This document shows positions 1 through 9,434 of a stretch of 64,000 bases of DNA, one piece after another; within the stretch, counting starts at the first letter, position 1; each line of letters starts with the position of its first letter. The notes under the pieces were generated by a model that searched no databases, was not told the DNA's origin, and worked only from the letters and a program-made list of their open reading frames with translations. Location of the stretch: NCBI RefSeq assembly GCF_900130005.1, contig NZ_FQXP01000007.1:124001-188000 (forward strand). The letters run 5' to 3'. The DNA comes from Clostridium collagenovorans DSM 3089. Its GTDB lineage: Bacteria; Bacillota; Clostridia; Clostridiales; Clostridiaceae. Made by a program: the position numbers and the translations under genes.

Positions 1-39
1 TTTTTAATTCATCATTTTTTCAAGTACTTAATATATATA

Positions 40-1707
40 CTATTTTTTATTTTTCTTTTTATTAAATATTAATCCTACTAATGAAGCTGCACCTAAGCCT
101 ATATATCCCAATGCCCCAACATCTCCTGTTTTAGGACTTGAAGAGTTAGTATTGTTGTTTGGTTTTGCTTCTTCTGGCTTAGTAGTACCTGGTTTATTTT
201 CATTTGGCTTAGTAGTTGAACTATTAAATGCTATTGGTTGAACTACTGAACCTGAGAATTTAGCTTCTACATTTCCAACCTTAACTTCTTCATTGAATTT
301 ATAAGATTGTTCCTTCACAGTTTCATCAATATTTTCCCATTTAATTTTATTTGATTCAGAATCATAAGAACCATTTCCAGTTATATCTGTAGGTAAAGCA
401 TTTTTACCTTCTAGATTTTTTATCTTATTTTCTAATTCAAACTTATCATTACAAGTTTGCTCTTGTAATTGTATTTTTTGATCTATTAAGTTTAAGTTCT
501 TTAATTTACTCATACCACTTAATGGACTTATATCACTTATTTTATTATTATCTAAAAATAATCTTTCTAATTGATTTAAGTTACTTAATGCACTTACATC
601 ACTTATTTTATTAAAATCTAAAAATAACTCTGTTAACTTAGTTAAATTCTTTAGTGGAGTTAAATCCTCTATTTCATTAACAGCTAAATCTAAAATTCCT
701 AATTCAGTCATATTCTCTAACACTGATATATCCTTTAAATTTGAAGCCTTTAAAGATAACACTAATAATTGATTCATTTTTTTCAAAGCTGAAAAATCAC
801 TTATAGGATTATTATCTAATTGTAAACTTAATATACTAGTTAAGCCCTCTAAAGGCTTTATATCAGTTATTTTATTTATTGATAAATCTAAAGCTGTTAA
901 ACCAGTTAATTTTTGTAGTACATCTATATTGCTTATTTGATTATCACTTAGGCCTAAAAACCCTAATTGTGACATAGTACTTAAATCTTCAATGTTACTT
1001 ATATTATTAGAACCTAAAAGTAAAGCTTCTAACTTAGATAAACTTTTTATAACCTCTAAATTACTTATCTTATTTGAACTCAAATCCAAATACTGTAAGC
1101 CACTTAAATTTTTCAATGTATCTATATTTTCTATTTTGTTTTTAGATAAATTTAAAAATTTTATATTTTTTAATGATTCTATTGGTGTTATATCACTTAT
1201 ATTATTATTCTGTAAACTCAAAACTTCTAAGTTAGTTAGGACTTTTATTATTGATATATCAGGTGAGCCTATATCGTCTAATTGCAAGTTGCTCAAATTA
1301 ATACAGTATTGTAAGCCTTCTAAATTGCTTATATCAACACCCTCTATATCTATAGCTTCAATTGATTCTAATTGAGTTTTTGTTATATCGCTATCTGCTT
1401 CTTGGGATAAATGTTTGTTTAATTCTTTCTTTAAATTCTGATCTGGAATATTAATTATTTCCTCTGCTTCACTCTTCTCTTGAGTTTCCTCTATTTTATC
1501 TTCTGCTTTATTGGCATTTTCTACTTCGTCCATTTTGTCTTGAATAACTTTGTCAACTACATTTTGATTCTCTTCTAACTTAACTTCTTCTTTAATATCA
1601 GTATTAATATCCTCTGCGAAAACATTGATTTGTGAAACTTGAAATAACATTGCCGCCGACATTACACCAGCTAATGCTTTTTTACATTTTAACTTTTTGC
1701 TATTCAT
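40..1707 (-). CDS. Sortase-anchored leucine-rich-repeat surface protein (internalin-like)
   Basis: The start is the ATG at 1707, preceded by AGGAGG at about 8 nt, giving 555 residues. An N-terminal signal peptide with a basic KKLKCKK stretch is followed by a hydrophobic core ending near VFAEDI. A Glu/Lys-rich coiled segment (residues about 35-90) leads into about 12-13 repeats of 22 residues of the form LxxLxxLxLxxNxISDIxPL, the bacterial internalin-type LRR. A C-terminal domain of about 100 residues follows, then a Thr/Pro/Asn-rich linker. The end is a sorting signal: SPKTG, a hydrophobic segment, and the tail KKKNKK. The protein is probably attached to peptidoglycan by a sortase and exposed on the surface, where LRRs bind protein or sugar ligands; the ligand is unknown. 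SPKTG differs from canonical LPXTG and resembles the (S/P)PXTG signals used by class B sortases in some clostridia. It appears monocistronic. Confidence 0.88.
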   Translation of the reverse strand: MNSKKLKCKKALAGVMSAAMLFQVSQINVFAEDINTDIKEEVKLEENQNVVDKVIQDKMDEVENANKAEDKIEETQEKSEAEEIINIPDQNLKKELNKHLSQEADSDITKTQLESIEAIDIEGVDISNLEGLQYCINLSNLQLDDIGSPDISIIKVLTNLEVLSLQNNNISDITPIESLKNIKFLNLSKNKIENIDTLKNLSGLQYLDLSSNKISNLEVIKSLSKLEALLLGSNNISNIEDLSTMSQLGFLGLSDNQISNIDVLQKLTGLTALDLSINKITDIKPLEGLTSILSLQLDNNPISDFSALKKMNQLLVLSLKASNLKDISVLENMTELGILDLAVNEIEDLTPLKNLTKLTELFLDFNKISDVSALSNLNQLERLFLDNNKISDISPLSGMSKLKNLNLIDQKIQLQEQTCNDKFELENKIKNLEGKNALPTDITGNGSYDSESNKIKWENIDETVKEQSYKFNEEVKVGNVEAKFSGSVVQPIAFNSSTTKPNENKPGTTKPEEAKPNNNTNSSSPKTGDVGALGYIGLGAASLVGLIFNKKKNKK

Positions 1708-2160
1708 CTTATAGCCTCCTAAAAATAAATAAAAGTATAGATATGATATTAAATTATTAGTACAAATGTACATAGTACACTACCCTATTACATTACATAT
1801 TCTATCAGTTTTATTTTTACATTTCAACTATATTTTTGTTAATTTTCATAATTTTCTATATAGTCTCTCAATAAATATGCATTTAGATTTATTCATACTT
1901 ATTTATAAATTTATCAATAAAAAATTCATATTTTATAATTCAACATATGCCTAACTCATAATGATTTGTGCTAATTATATTTATATAGTTTAGACCATAT
2001 TTACATATAAACTCTGATTAATATTCTATATTTGTACCAATGTTTTTTTCTTTATTTAAACAATTGTAAATTCAAGCATCTTCATCCATGTATGTTTATC
2101 TATAATTTGTCACCCAATAAATTAGTATCTAATAATGTTTAATGTTATTTCTGTAAACCA
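1708..2160. other. Intergenic region without a gene
   Basis: About 450 bases of AT-rich DNA upstream of the LRR gene. It should contain that gene's minus-strand promoter, but I could not fix a convincing -35/-10 pair. No supported reading frame with a ribosome binding site was seen on either strand. Confidence 0.5.
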
Positions 2161-2214
2161 TAAAAAACCGTGTATAACTAAGCTTTGATCCTTAAAGCTA
2201 TACACAGTTTCTTT
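2161..2214 (-). terminator. Intrinsic terminator after the Asp-box membrane protein gene
   Basis: On the minus strand, CTGTGTATAGCTTT pairs imperfectly with AAGCTTAGTTATACACGG and is followed by a run of T. It lies just beyond the stop of the gene at 2256-3731. Confidence 0.75.
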
Positions 2215-2255
2215 TAATCATATATTATTCTATTTTTAAATTTCACTTTATAACT

Positions 2256-3731
2256 TTAAGGTTCCTTTTCTTCTTTCACATATGTCCACGTCTTACCCTC
2301 ATCCTTTGACTCATATAATGCACTAATACCCCCATTGTAATCTCCATCAGAACCTTGCCCAACAAGCATATTAAGCACTCCATCCTTTTCATAAGGCATA
2401 CTAGGGAAATCAAATACATCTATACTCTCTCCATTATCTAATTTTACTTCATGTGTTTCATATATAGCCCTTTCAAAACTTAATCCACCATCTCTTGTAA
2501 CATATAAATCTGCACTAGTCCCTGATGCACCTGATAAAGCCAGAAATCCAAGCTTTTCATTTATAAACTTAACTCCAGCTGCAGCACCACCATCTCCATT
2601 AAAGGGATCCTCATTTATAATATTCCAAGTGTTTCCTCCATCTTCAGTATTGTAAAATGAATAAAATGCTGTACCCAAAGCCTTATTAACTACTTTTAAC
2701 TTATATCCTAAATTCTCATTTAAAAAGAATTGTTCATTACTATTTCTAGCATCTTCCTGTTCTTTCCTCTTATCAAGCTCCTCCTCAGGTAAAGTTTCAG
2801 ATTTACTCCATTCTTCATCAACCTTTAAATTGTATCTCATTGGAGTTATTGTGTTTTCTTGTCCTAGTACATATAAAGATACGGTATATCCAACTATTTC
2901 ATTCATCGAACCTAAAAGTTTGCTTTCACCACCATCTTCATTTAGGTTTATAATCCCTTCTGAATTATATCCCCATGACCTTTTTCCGTAATAAAGCAGT
3001 CCATATTCATTTTGATTTAAACTATCCACTGCATTTTTAAGCTTAATAGCCCTTACAGTTTTAATTAGTGGTTCTACTAATTTATCCTCATTATAGTTAG
3101 CATCTACATATCCTTTTACCCTTAAGAATATTTTATCTGACTTATTTTTGTCATAACTTATTAAGTAACTTTCATCTTTGTTCTTATCATCTTTACCATA
3201 AATAAATGTATCAAATGAGGTAATAATTCCATCCTTATCAAATTGAAGATTAAAGGAATCTGACATATACAATTTTTGTGGCAAAGGATATTTCTCATTT
3301 ATATCATCAAAAATTCCTTGTACTCCACTTTCATATATATTGTTATGTTTAAACTCAACCTTCTTTTCATATCTTATTCTATCTATAAACCAAGCTAGTT
3401 TCCCACCATAATTAGTAGCACTTTTATATATTGGTACTCCATAAGCTACAGTTATTGCTAAAATTATAATAACGCAACTTATAATAGCGCCTCTTATCCT
3501 ACCTGAGTCAAAGAACCTTTCAAGTAGCCCCTCTTTATTTCTTATAACTCTAATTACAGTCCATAGAATAACAATTATAGAGAATGTGACGCATCCTAAT
3601 AATATATATAGGTTATTATCCATCCTCCCATACTTACATAAGGAAGTTAATTCAATACAGAAAACCCAATAAGTAATTAACAACAATGGATTCGTTATCA
3701 AAGATATAAATATATTTTTAAGCTTTTTCAC
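2256..3731 (-). CDS. Membrane protein with Asp-box (BNR-like) repeats, function unknown
   Basis: 491 residues. The N-terminus has hydrophobic helices at about residues 8-30, 40-62 and 83-107, followed by a large, probably extracellular part. Three Asp-box motifs (S/T-x-D-x-G-x-T-W/F) are visible near the C-terminus: NTEDGGNTW, VTRDGGLSF and ESKDEGKTW. These mark beta-propeller blades of the sialidase/YCF48/sortilin type. Three boxes are too few for a whole propeller, so the rest is divergent or absent. No sialidase catalytic Arg triad or FRIP motif is visible, so I do not call it a sialidase. The gene stands alone, bounded by its own terminator. A role as a surface binding or sensing protein is a guess. 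Confidence 0.7.
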   Translation of the reverse strand: MKKLKNIFISLITNPLLLITYWVFCIELTSLCKYGRMDNNLYILLGCVTFSIIVILWTVIRVIRNKEGLLERFFDSGRIRGAIISCVIIILAITVAYGVPIYKSATNYGGKLAWFIDRIRYEKKVEFKHNNIYESGVQGIFDDINEKYPLPQKLYMSDSFNLQFDKDGIITSFDTFIYGKDDKNKDESYLISYDKNKSDKIFLRVKGYVDANYNEDKLVEPLIKTVRAIKLKNAVDSLNQNEYGLLYYGKRSWGYNSEGIINLNEDGGESKLLGSMNEIVGYTVSLYVLGQENTITPMRYNLKVDEEWSKSETLPEEELDKRKEQEDARNSNEQFFLNENLGYKLKVVNKALGTAFYSFYNTEDGGNTWNIINEDPFNGDGGAAAGVKFINEKLGFLALSGASGTSADLYVTRDGGLSFERAIYETHEVKLDNGESIDVFDFPSMPYEKDGVLNMLVGQGSDGDYNGGISALYESKDEGKTWTYVKEEKEP

Positions 3732-4020
3732 AAAACCTTCCTCCCCTCACTTTCAATGTATAAGCAAAACTACTTATACTCTTACTTTACCATATATTTA
3801 TATTATTATTACTTAATAATATTTAAACTTATCTTAAATAGTCTCATCTTCCTACTTTGCCTTACTTATAAATTAAATATAATATAATTTAAGCCTATTT
3901 AATGGTTCTCATAATGATCTCAACCTTGTAATTGATAACCTTCAACTCTACTTATATAAACTACATTTATAAACTATGAATTCTAACTCCTAATTTCCAA
4001 TATACTTGTAGAAAACAAAT
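3732..4020. other. Intergenic region without a gene
   Basis: AT-rich spacer holding the presumed promoter of the Asp-box protein gene. No supported coding sequence was seen. Confidence 0.5.
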
Positions 4021-4084
4021 AAAAAGCACCTGAAAAGTTCCCCCTTACTTACAGTACATGGTCCAACTTCATAAGTGCTTTTTT
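4021..4084 (-). terminator. Intrinsic terminator of the three-permease ABC operon
   Basis: On the minus strand, AAAAGCACTTATGAAGTT pairs with AACTTTTCAGGTGCTTTTT across a long loop, giving a hairpin with a T run 14 nt after the last stop codon of the operon. Confidence 0.8.
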
Positions 4085-4097
4085 ATTAAATTACTAT

Positions 4098-4994
4098 CTA
4101 TTTTCCATCAAAGCTTTCTTTACTATAACCCTGCACATCAAGATTAAAAATATCTTTATTCATAGCTTCATTAAAGTTTATTTCCTTAAGGCTAAATCCA
4201 TTTACAGCTTTATCATTTGCATCTAGTTCATCATATTTAAGTACTATTCCAGTCTCATCATCAATTAAAGCTATATACTTTTCTGCCTTTGACCTCTCAT
4301 CCTTACCATAGCGTAATCCTGAAATCTTAACACACTTTCTACCTAAAAACTCTTCATTACCATCAATGTCCCATTTACTATAATCCTTCATGTAAGTTCC
4401 TAATATAGCTTCTGATAAAATACTTTTATCTACGCCTAAAAGAAGTTCCGTACTTCTAGGTAATATTACATTTCCTTCATTATATCTTTGATTAGGCATC
4501 AGCTTACTTAAATCAGATTTTTTTACACCCTCATATTCATCTTGACTAACTACTTGAATATCCCTATATGTCTTATTCTTCTCATCAAAATCTCTACACT
4601 TTCCATCATTAAATATAGTTTTAATGTCCTTACTCTTGGAATTTATTTCAATTAAACTCATATTACTTTTTACATCTATATTAAATTTAATATCCTCATT
4701 ATCAAATGAAATACCAAATTGATTTATCTCCCCTTTTACAGTATCAAAAAAATCAATTGAGTTTATTATTTTATAGTGTATAAGTTGTTTTTCATTCATT
4801 GATTTTAAGAAATCATTAGTTACCTCTGTTGTTAAGGCTGTATCCTGATTCACAATCTGCTTATCAGTAACATTAAACCTATTTGGATCATTTTCTCTTT
4901 TATGTTTCATATTTAAAAATGTAACTGCACCTAATGCAACTCCTATTATTAAAATCACTAATATTAATATTTTATTTATACTGTTTCTTCTCAT
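4098..4994 (-). CDS. Membrane-anchored extracytoplasmic protein, LolA/RseB-like fold suspected
   Basis: Start taken at the ATG at 4994 (GGGTG about 7 nt upstream) rather than the in-frame TTG at 5009; 298 residues. One N-terminal membrane segment (about residues 9-30) is followed by an outward-facing domain with alternating beta strands. The segment reading FLGRKCVKISG followed by YIALIDDETGIVLKYDE resembles the LolA/RseB-type sheet in which a protein reports its modification through a substrate residue. Family assignment is inference. It is the last gene of a six-gene operon (three permeases, an ATPase, another anchored protein, then this one), so it may be an accessory or sensing part of that transporter. 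Confidence 0.7.
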   Translation of the reverse strand: MRRNSINKILILVILIIGVALGAVTFLNMKHKRENDPNRFNVTDKQIVNQDTALTTEVTNDFLKSMNEKQLIHYKIINSIDFFDTVKGEINQFGISFDNEDIKFNIDVKSNMSLIEINSKSKDIKTIFNDGKCRDFDEKNKTYRDIQVVSQDEYEGVKKSDLSKLMPNQRYNEGNVILPRSTELLLGVDKSILSEAILGTYMKDYSKWDIDGNEEFLGRKCVKISGLRYGKDERSKAEKYIALIDDETGIVLKYDELDANDKAVNGFSLKEINFNEAMNKDIFNLDVQGYSKESFDGK

Positions 4995-5015
4995 AATATA
5001 CACCCACAATTCATG

Positions 5016-5537
5016 TTATTTTTTCAAAGATAAAGCAACATATTTTTCATGCATTTTCATTTCCTTAAATACCTCTTCAATTTCTTTACTGTACATTTCC
5101 TTAGGGAAGTATAACTCAAAGTATTCATTTTTATAAGCTTTTGGAATAGAATATTTTATCTGTATATCCCTTTCTTCTTTCTGCTTTAATAAATCTTCCT
5201 TCTGCTCTTTATTTCTTCCAACAGGAACATCTAATATAATATTATTAGTTACAAGTTTACTCTTATAATAAAAAGGTTTTATATCCACCTCTTTATTGCT
5301 AGTATTTTCCACTGTTAAATCTATAGTATATATGATTTCTGAGTCCCCTTCACTTTCACTGGAAATACCCTTAGCAGTAATTTCAATATCATCTAACTTA
5401 ATCACCTCTCCAGTACTATATCCCTTTACATCATACTCTTTAACAATTCCATCATTTATCTTGTAATATCTATATCCTATAAAGATAGCAATAATTATCA
5501 ATATAAAACTTACTATAACTATTCTTTTATTTCTCAT
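5016..5537 (-). CDS. Single-pass membrane protein with DUF4352-like extracellular domain
   Basis: 173 residues: one N-terminal membrane helix (about residues 5-22) and an Ig-like extracytoplasmic domain. The stretch TGEVIKLDDIEITAKGI and the later YTIDLTVENTSNKEVDIKPFYYKS look like the DUF4352/telomeric-repeat-like beta sandwich of Firmicutes lipoproteins and secreted proteins. Its start overlaps the stop of the ABC ATPase gene by 4 bp, so translation is probably coupled. It lies between the ATPase gene and the LolA-like gene and probably acts with the transporter outside the membrane. Exact function unknown. Confidence 0.7.
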   Translation of the reverse strand: MRNKRIVIVSFILIIIAIFIGYRYYKINDGIVKEYDVKGYSTGEVIKLDDIEITAKGISSESEGDSEIIYTIDLTVENTSNKEVDIKPFYYKSKLVTNNIILDVPVGRNKEQKEDLLKQKEERDIQIKYSIPKAYKNEYFELYFPKEMYSKEIEEVFKEMKMHEKYVALSLKK

Positions 5538-6193
5538 ATACTCTCTTCCCCTGAAATAGTATTCTTTATTTTTCCACTATCAATCTTAAAAATCTCATCA
5601 CAAATCTCCTCTAGTTCTTCACTATTATGATTAGAAAGAAGTATTATCTTACCTTTTTCCTTTAGTCCTAAGATAATCTTATTTAATTTTTCTATAGATT
5701 CCTCATCCAATGCATTAGTAGGTTCATCTAATATAATAATCTCTTGATCCTCCATTATAGCCTGGGCAATTCCTAACTTCTGCTTCATTCCCAAGGAATA
5801 CTTTTTAAATGCTTTTTTATCCTCTGGATCTAACCCTACTGCCTTCAATACCTCTTTAATTTTATTATCATCTATCTTATTATTAATTTCTGATAGATAT
5901 TTTAAGTTCTTAAATCCTGAATAACCAGCTATAAATCCTGGATTTTCTAAGAGTACACCAACATTCTCAGCGTATACTCCACTTTTCACTATATCATTTC
6001 CATTAATAATAATAGAACCTTCTACTTTAATAAACCCACATATAGCCCTAAATAGCATAGTTTTCCCTGAACCATTTTTGCCCTTAAAGCCGTAAATCTT
6101 CCCTTTAAATAAGTCTAAATTTATTGAATTAAGAATTATATTCCCATTAATTTGTTTATTAACATTTCTAAGTTTAATGTAAGCTTCTTTCAT
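5534..6193 (-). CDS. ABC transporter ATP-binding protein
   Basis: Start at the ATG at 6193, preceded by AAGGAGG; 219 residues. Walker A is GKNGSGKTM, the signature is YSLGMKQKLG (SLGMKQK in place of LSGGQ, common in ABC-2 type exporters), Walker B is EIIILDEPTNALD, and the switch His is in LLSNHNSEEL. This is a short CcmA/YxlF-type ATPase that couples to ABC-2 permeases. Three permease genes lie immediately upstream in the same operon, so one ATPase probably powers a complex built from them. The substrate is unknown; comparable clostridial systems export or give immunity to antimicrobial peptides, but no precursor peptide gene was found nearby. Confidence 0.92.
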   Translation of the reverse strand: MKEAYIKLRNVNKQINGNIILNSINLDLFKGKIYGFKGKNGSGKTMLFRAICGFIKVEGSIIINGNDIVKSGVYAENVGVLLENPGFIAGYSGFKNLKYLSEINNKIDDNKIKEVLKAVGLDPEDKKAFKKYSLGMKQKLGIAQAIMEDQEIIILDEPTNALDEESIEKLNKIILGLKEKGKIILLSNHNSEELEEICDEIFKIDSGKIKNTISGEESI

Positions 6194-6204
6194 AATTTCC
6201 TCCT

Positions 6205-7026
6205 TTAAAATATATCTGTTTTGATTATTATCTTGTAACCTATTATAAAAAAACAGCTCCAAGTAATTACTGTAAATACTACCGAATCAAGTATTGTGAA
6301 ATTATGAGTATATTCAAAGGGGACATGTCTTAAGATTATACTATGCTGTCCAATAAAAAATTTACTTTCCACGAATACTGAAGTTGCATATAAAACTATA
6401 CTTACTAGAAACGCATATAAAGATTTAATTTTAAAAGATAATGCTGTGAATATAGCACTTACTGCTATGGATGTCATTGAAAATAATATAAAGACCTGTG
6501 CTATAAGTTCTATGCTTCCTATTTTGTTATAATGCTCACTCATAATTTTATAAACACCTGAATAATTTAAATTTGCTAAAACACAAGTTATAGCCAATAA
6601 AGAACCGTAATAAATAATTATAGCTATACTAGCCCAGATAACCTTTGATATATAAATATACTGTATTTTTCCTACTCTAATAAGTACATACTTTCCATTA
6701 CATTTCATATCATTAGAAATGTAATCTCCAACTACATACAATATATAAGCATTTATAAGTAACCAAAATATCGGAAATTGAAAACCACTATTTAAGTTTT
6801 GATTAACTAAGTTAGTAATATATTCGCATCCCTTATATATATTAAAAACTGTATTTTTGACATCGATAATTTCATACCCTCTTTGTGAAAATATAAAAAG
6901 CACATTATACAATATATAAACAAAATAAAATGGTATCATCTTAAAGATAAAAGGTATAAAACTCATTTTAATATCTCTTTTTACTAAACGCTTTATAATA
7001 CTTATACTGCTTAAGTTTTTCTTCAT
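6205..7026 (-). CDS. ABC-2 type permease subunit (third of three)
   Basis: I prefer the ATG at 7026 (273 residues); an in-frame GTG at 7038, overlapping the previous gene, is possible. About six hydrophobic helices: near residues 25-45, 95-115, 135-155, 175-200, 205-220 and 245-265. A long loop after the first helix is the pattern of ABC-2 permeases. It ends 12 nt before the ATPase start. No close family name is evident from sequence alone. It differs from its two upstream neighbours but has similar length and topology. Confidence 0.75.
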   Translation of the reverse strand: MKKNLSSISIIKRLVKRDIKMSFIPFIFKMIPFYFVYILYNVLFIFSQRGYEIIDVKNTVFNIYKGCEYITNLVNQNLNSGFQFPIFWLLINAYILYVVGDYISNDMKCNGKYVLIRVGKIQYIYISKVIWASIAIIIYYGSLLAITCVLANLNYSGVYKIMSEHYNKIGSIELIAQVFILFSMTSIAVSAIFTALSFKIKSLYAFLVSIVLYATSVFVESKFFIGQHSIILRHVPFEYTHNFTILDSVVFTVITWSCFFIIGYKIIIKTDIF

Positions 7027-7030
7027 ACCT

Positions 7031-7855
7031 TTATACACCTGTCCTACCCAAATACTGATCTTTTTCTAAGTTAATATACTTTCCTAATAGATAAAAGAAC
7101 ACTATTCCAAAAATAAAATATAGTGCATTAAAAAATATGCTTCCTATATTAAGCCACTGATTACCTGTAACTGAAATTTGTCTTATTACCGTAACCCCTA
7201 GCATATTAAAGAAATCCATAAACAAGATAATTATGATACTAAGGTAAATATATAAATTAGATACTATCACCTTCATCATACAAATGAATAAACCTATAAA
7301 TAAAAACCCTAAAAATGTAGTGTTCCAAAATACTAATAATACCTTTGGGGTAGTAAGTAATGTCGATAATCCAAGCCATTTACTTGTTGTCCCAAAAATC
7401 TTATAAGGTAATCCTAGCTCCGTATTCCATGCATTACTATATGTTCCTATAAATAAACCACTAATGAAATATGTTCCTATAATTAATAAGGTACTTAGGA
7501 TAAATGCTGAAGTAGCCACATATAAAACCTTCGTATTCCACAATCTAATTCTTGATCCCAAACGTATGGTACTTATCATACCACTAACTTCATCTAAAAT
7601 AAATGTAATCATAACAGAGTACAATGGTATTATCACAAAAATGTAATTATTAAAATCAACTATACCATCACCTTGAAAGGAGCATATAAAATCAAAATTT
7701 GATAATTGAGCCCCTCCACTTTGAAATAAACTTAAATTATCTTGAAAAAATAACATTGGCCTCAATAAAGCTAAAAGAAAAATCACATTACAGAAGAGTA
7801 ATATCTTTAATTTATGGCAATTAACAATCTTGACCCCTCTTCTAAAAGTTTTCAT
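7031..7855 (-). CDS. ABC-2 type permease subunit (second of three)
   Basis: Start at the ATG at 7855 with GGAGG 8 nt upstream; 274 residues. It has six predicted membrane helices and an extracytoplasmic loop between the first two. A fold resembling ABC-2 permeases is inferred from topology and context (next to an ABC ATPase and two more permeases). It overlaps the upstream permease by 14 bp, which points to coupled translation. Confidence 0.75.
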   Translation of the reverse strand: MKTFRRGVKIVNCHKLKILLFCNVIFLLALLRPMLFFQDNLSLFQSGGAQLSNFDFICSFQGDGIVDFNNYIFVIIPLYSVMITFILDEVSGMISTIRLGSRIRLWNTKVLYVATSAFILSTLLIIGTYFISGLFIGTYSNAWNTELGLPYKIFGTTSKWLGLSTLLTTPKVLLVFWNTTFLGFLFIGLFICMMKVIVSNLYIYLSIIIILFMDFFNMLGVTVIRQISVTGNQWLNIGSIFFNALYFIFGIVFFYLLGKYINLEKDQYLGRTGV

Positions 7856-8657
7856 TTGCACTACCTCCAAAATAAAATGCTATGAAACTAACTGTTAATA
7901 TAGATAGTAAGGTAATGCTCATAGCTATCAAATCTATATTTGGGCATAAATATAAAAATCTAGATATATTAAACTTATTTAAACCCATGAAAGGAAAAAG
8001 GATTCCTATAACTTGTACAACTATAAAAGGTGCTATAACTATAATGAACTTATTTGAAATAATGCTACTTACCCCTAATGCAATACTTGATATTACTCCA
8101 GCAGAAATAAAATATATAAATATCCATAGGATTGTATACATTAATAGGTTATTTAAATACATATGGGGAAATAAATTTCCTATTACTAAAACATTAGAGC
8201 TTAATCTTTCAGGATTTATAGATGCTTGAGTTGTTATATTGACTAATAAATTAAAAATAAGTGGTATGGCAAATGTAAGTCCTGATATTACAAAATTAAC
8301 AATAAACTTACTAATTAAATATCTTTTTTTATGATTTCTACTAAATATATTTCTAGAAAATCCGCTTTTTATATCCTCATTGTAGGCGCTACTATATGGT
8401 ATAGCTACTAGTATAGGCATTATGATAAAAAATATATTAGCTATATCCGTAAGTCTAAACATAATGAAATTATCATATGCTGAAACAAGGCTATTCTTAA
8501 TGAAATCATTATAAAAATACATATCATTAGCATATGGATTGTTAATGTATCCGTAATCATATTTAATAGTATTAATTAGACAAAATACTATTCCTATAAT
8601 AATTGATACCATAAATTTCTTATCCATAAATGCTCTTTTGAATTCAACTTTTAACAT
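7842..8657 (-). CDS. ABC-2 type permease subunit (first of three)
   Basis: 271 residues starting MLKVEFKRAF, a typical ABC-2 permease opening in which a cytoplasmic amphipathic segment precedes the first helix. About six membrane helices. It is the first gene of a six-gene minus-strand operon: three permeases, one ATPase, two anchored extracytoplasmic proteins. The ribosome binding site is weak (only AAAGTAAATA just before the ATG), unlike the downstream genes. Confidence 0.75.
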   Translation of the reverse strand: MLKVEFKRAFMDKKFMVSIIIGIVFCLINTIKYDYGYINNPYANDMYFYNDFIKNSLVSAYDNFIMFRLTDIANIFFIIMPILVAIPYSSAYNEDIKSGFSRNIFSRNHKKRYLISKFIVNFVISGLTFAIPLIFNLLVNITTQASINPERLSSNVLVIGNLFPHMYLNNLLMYTILWIFIYFISAGVISSIALGVSSIISNKFIIVIAPFIVVQVIGILFPFMGLNKFNISRFLYLCPNIDLIAMSITLLSILTVSFIAFYFGGSANENF

Positions 8658-9210
8658 TATTTACTTTTAGCGAGAAGGCGTATTATGAATTTCACACCCT
8701 CACTAAATCCCCCTTTCTTATTATTCATTTTCTATCTGTGATAAAATTTTAAATATGAATATATCTACAAATGCTCATGCTCTATATGGATTGTCTTAAT
8801 AAACTACTTATTTATATAATTGTCTTAACAAAAATATTGAAAATACGCTTATAGTCCATGGTACTGTTAATCCAGGGTAAATACTTATCCAATTAACTTT
8901 TTTATTATAGCTCTACTTAGATGTGTTATGAGGTTATTTTACCATTTTTTTTATTACCTTCAATATTTTATATCATTATGTATCTTTTTTGTAATTTTAT
9001 TGATTGTTTTGTAGAGAATTTCTTCTTAATTAAAATATGCTCTTATTACTAATTTAAATTTATCTTTATACATCTCATCTCATATATTCTAATAAGCAAT
9101 ATTCATTCTATTTAGAAATAACGCTCATTATAAAGTACATACAAGAATTAGTCCAAATGTAGAATATTAATTAGAACTTATATATTAAAAATACTCAAAA
9201 ATTATCAAAT
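8658..9210. other. Intergenic region without a supported gene
   Basis: About 550 AT-rich bases containing the presumed promoter of the three-permease operon. I looked for a small bacteriocin-like peptide gene upstream of the operon and found none with a start, ribosome binding site and sensible composition. Confidence 0.45.
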
Positions 9211-9250
9211 AAAAAAATCGCAAATTCCCTCTCTTGAAAATGCGATTTTT
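9211..9250 (-). terminator. Intrinsic terminator downstream of brnQ
   Basis: On the minus strand AAATCGCATTTTC pairs with the segment ending TTTGCGATTT and is followed by seven T. It lies 185 nt beyond the brnQ stop; the spacer holds no gene. Confidence 0.75.
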
Positions 9251-9434
9251 AAATTTAATATTTATTTTTATTTCTTTCTTATTCAAAATTTAATTATATA
9301 CTAAGGCTACTCATTACATATTTTAAAAACATACTGTTTTTCAACTTTTAAAGAATATTCTTCAATAGATAGTGCAATCTTAACATACAAATTATGAAGC
9401 TCATTATAGATTTCTAAGCTTTTATAAGTCTTGT

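Noticed and set aside
2256..3731. Sialidase
   Set aside because: Asp boxes are present but the Arg triad and FRIP motif are not visible, and the protein is membrane-anchored with three boxes only.
9211..9250. CRISPR-like or direct-repeat array
   Set aside because: Only a single hairpin; no evenly spaced repeats of 24-37 nt occur anywhere in the window.
8658..9434. A bacteriocin precursor for the three-permease operon
   Set aside because: Searched both strands for a small peptide with ribosome site and a GG-type leader; only a 19-codon plus-strand frame without such features was seen.
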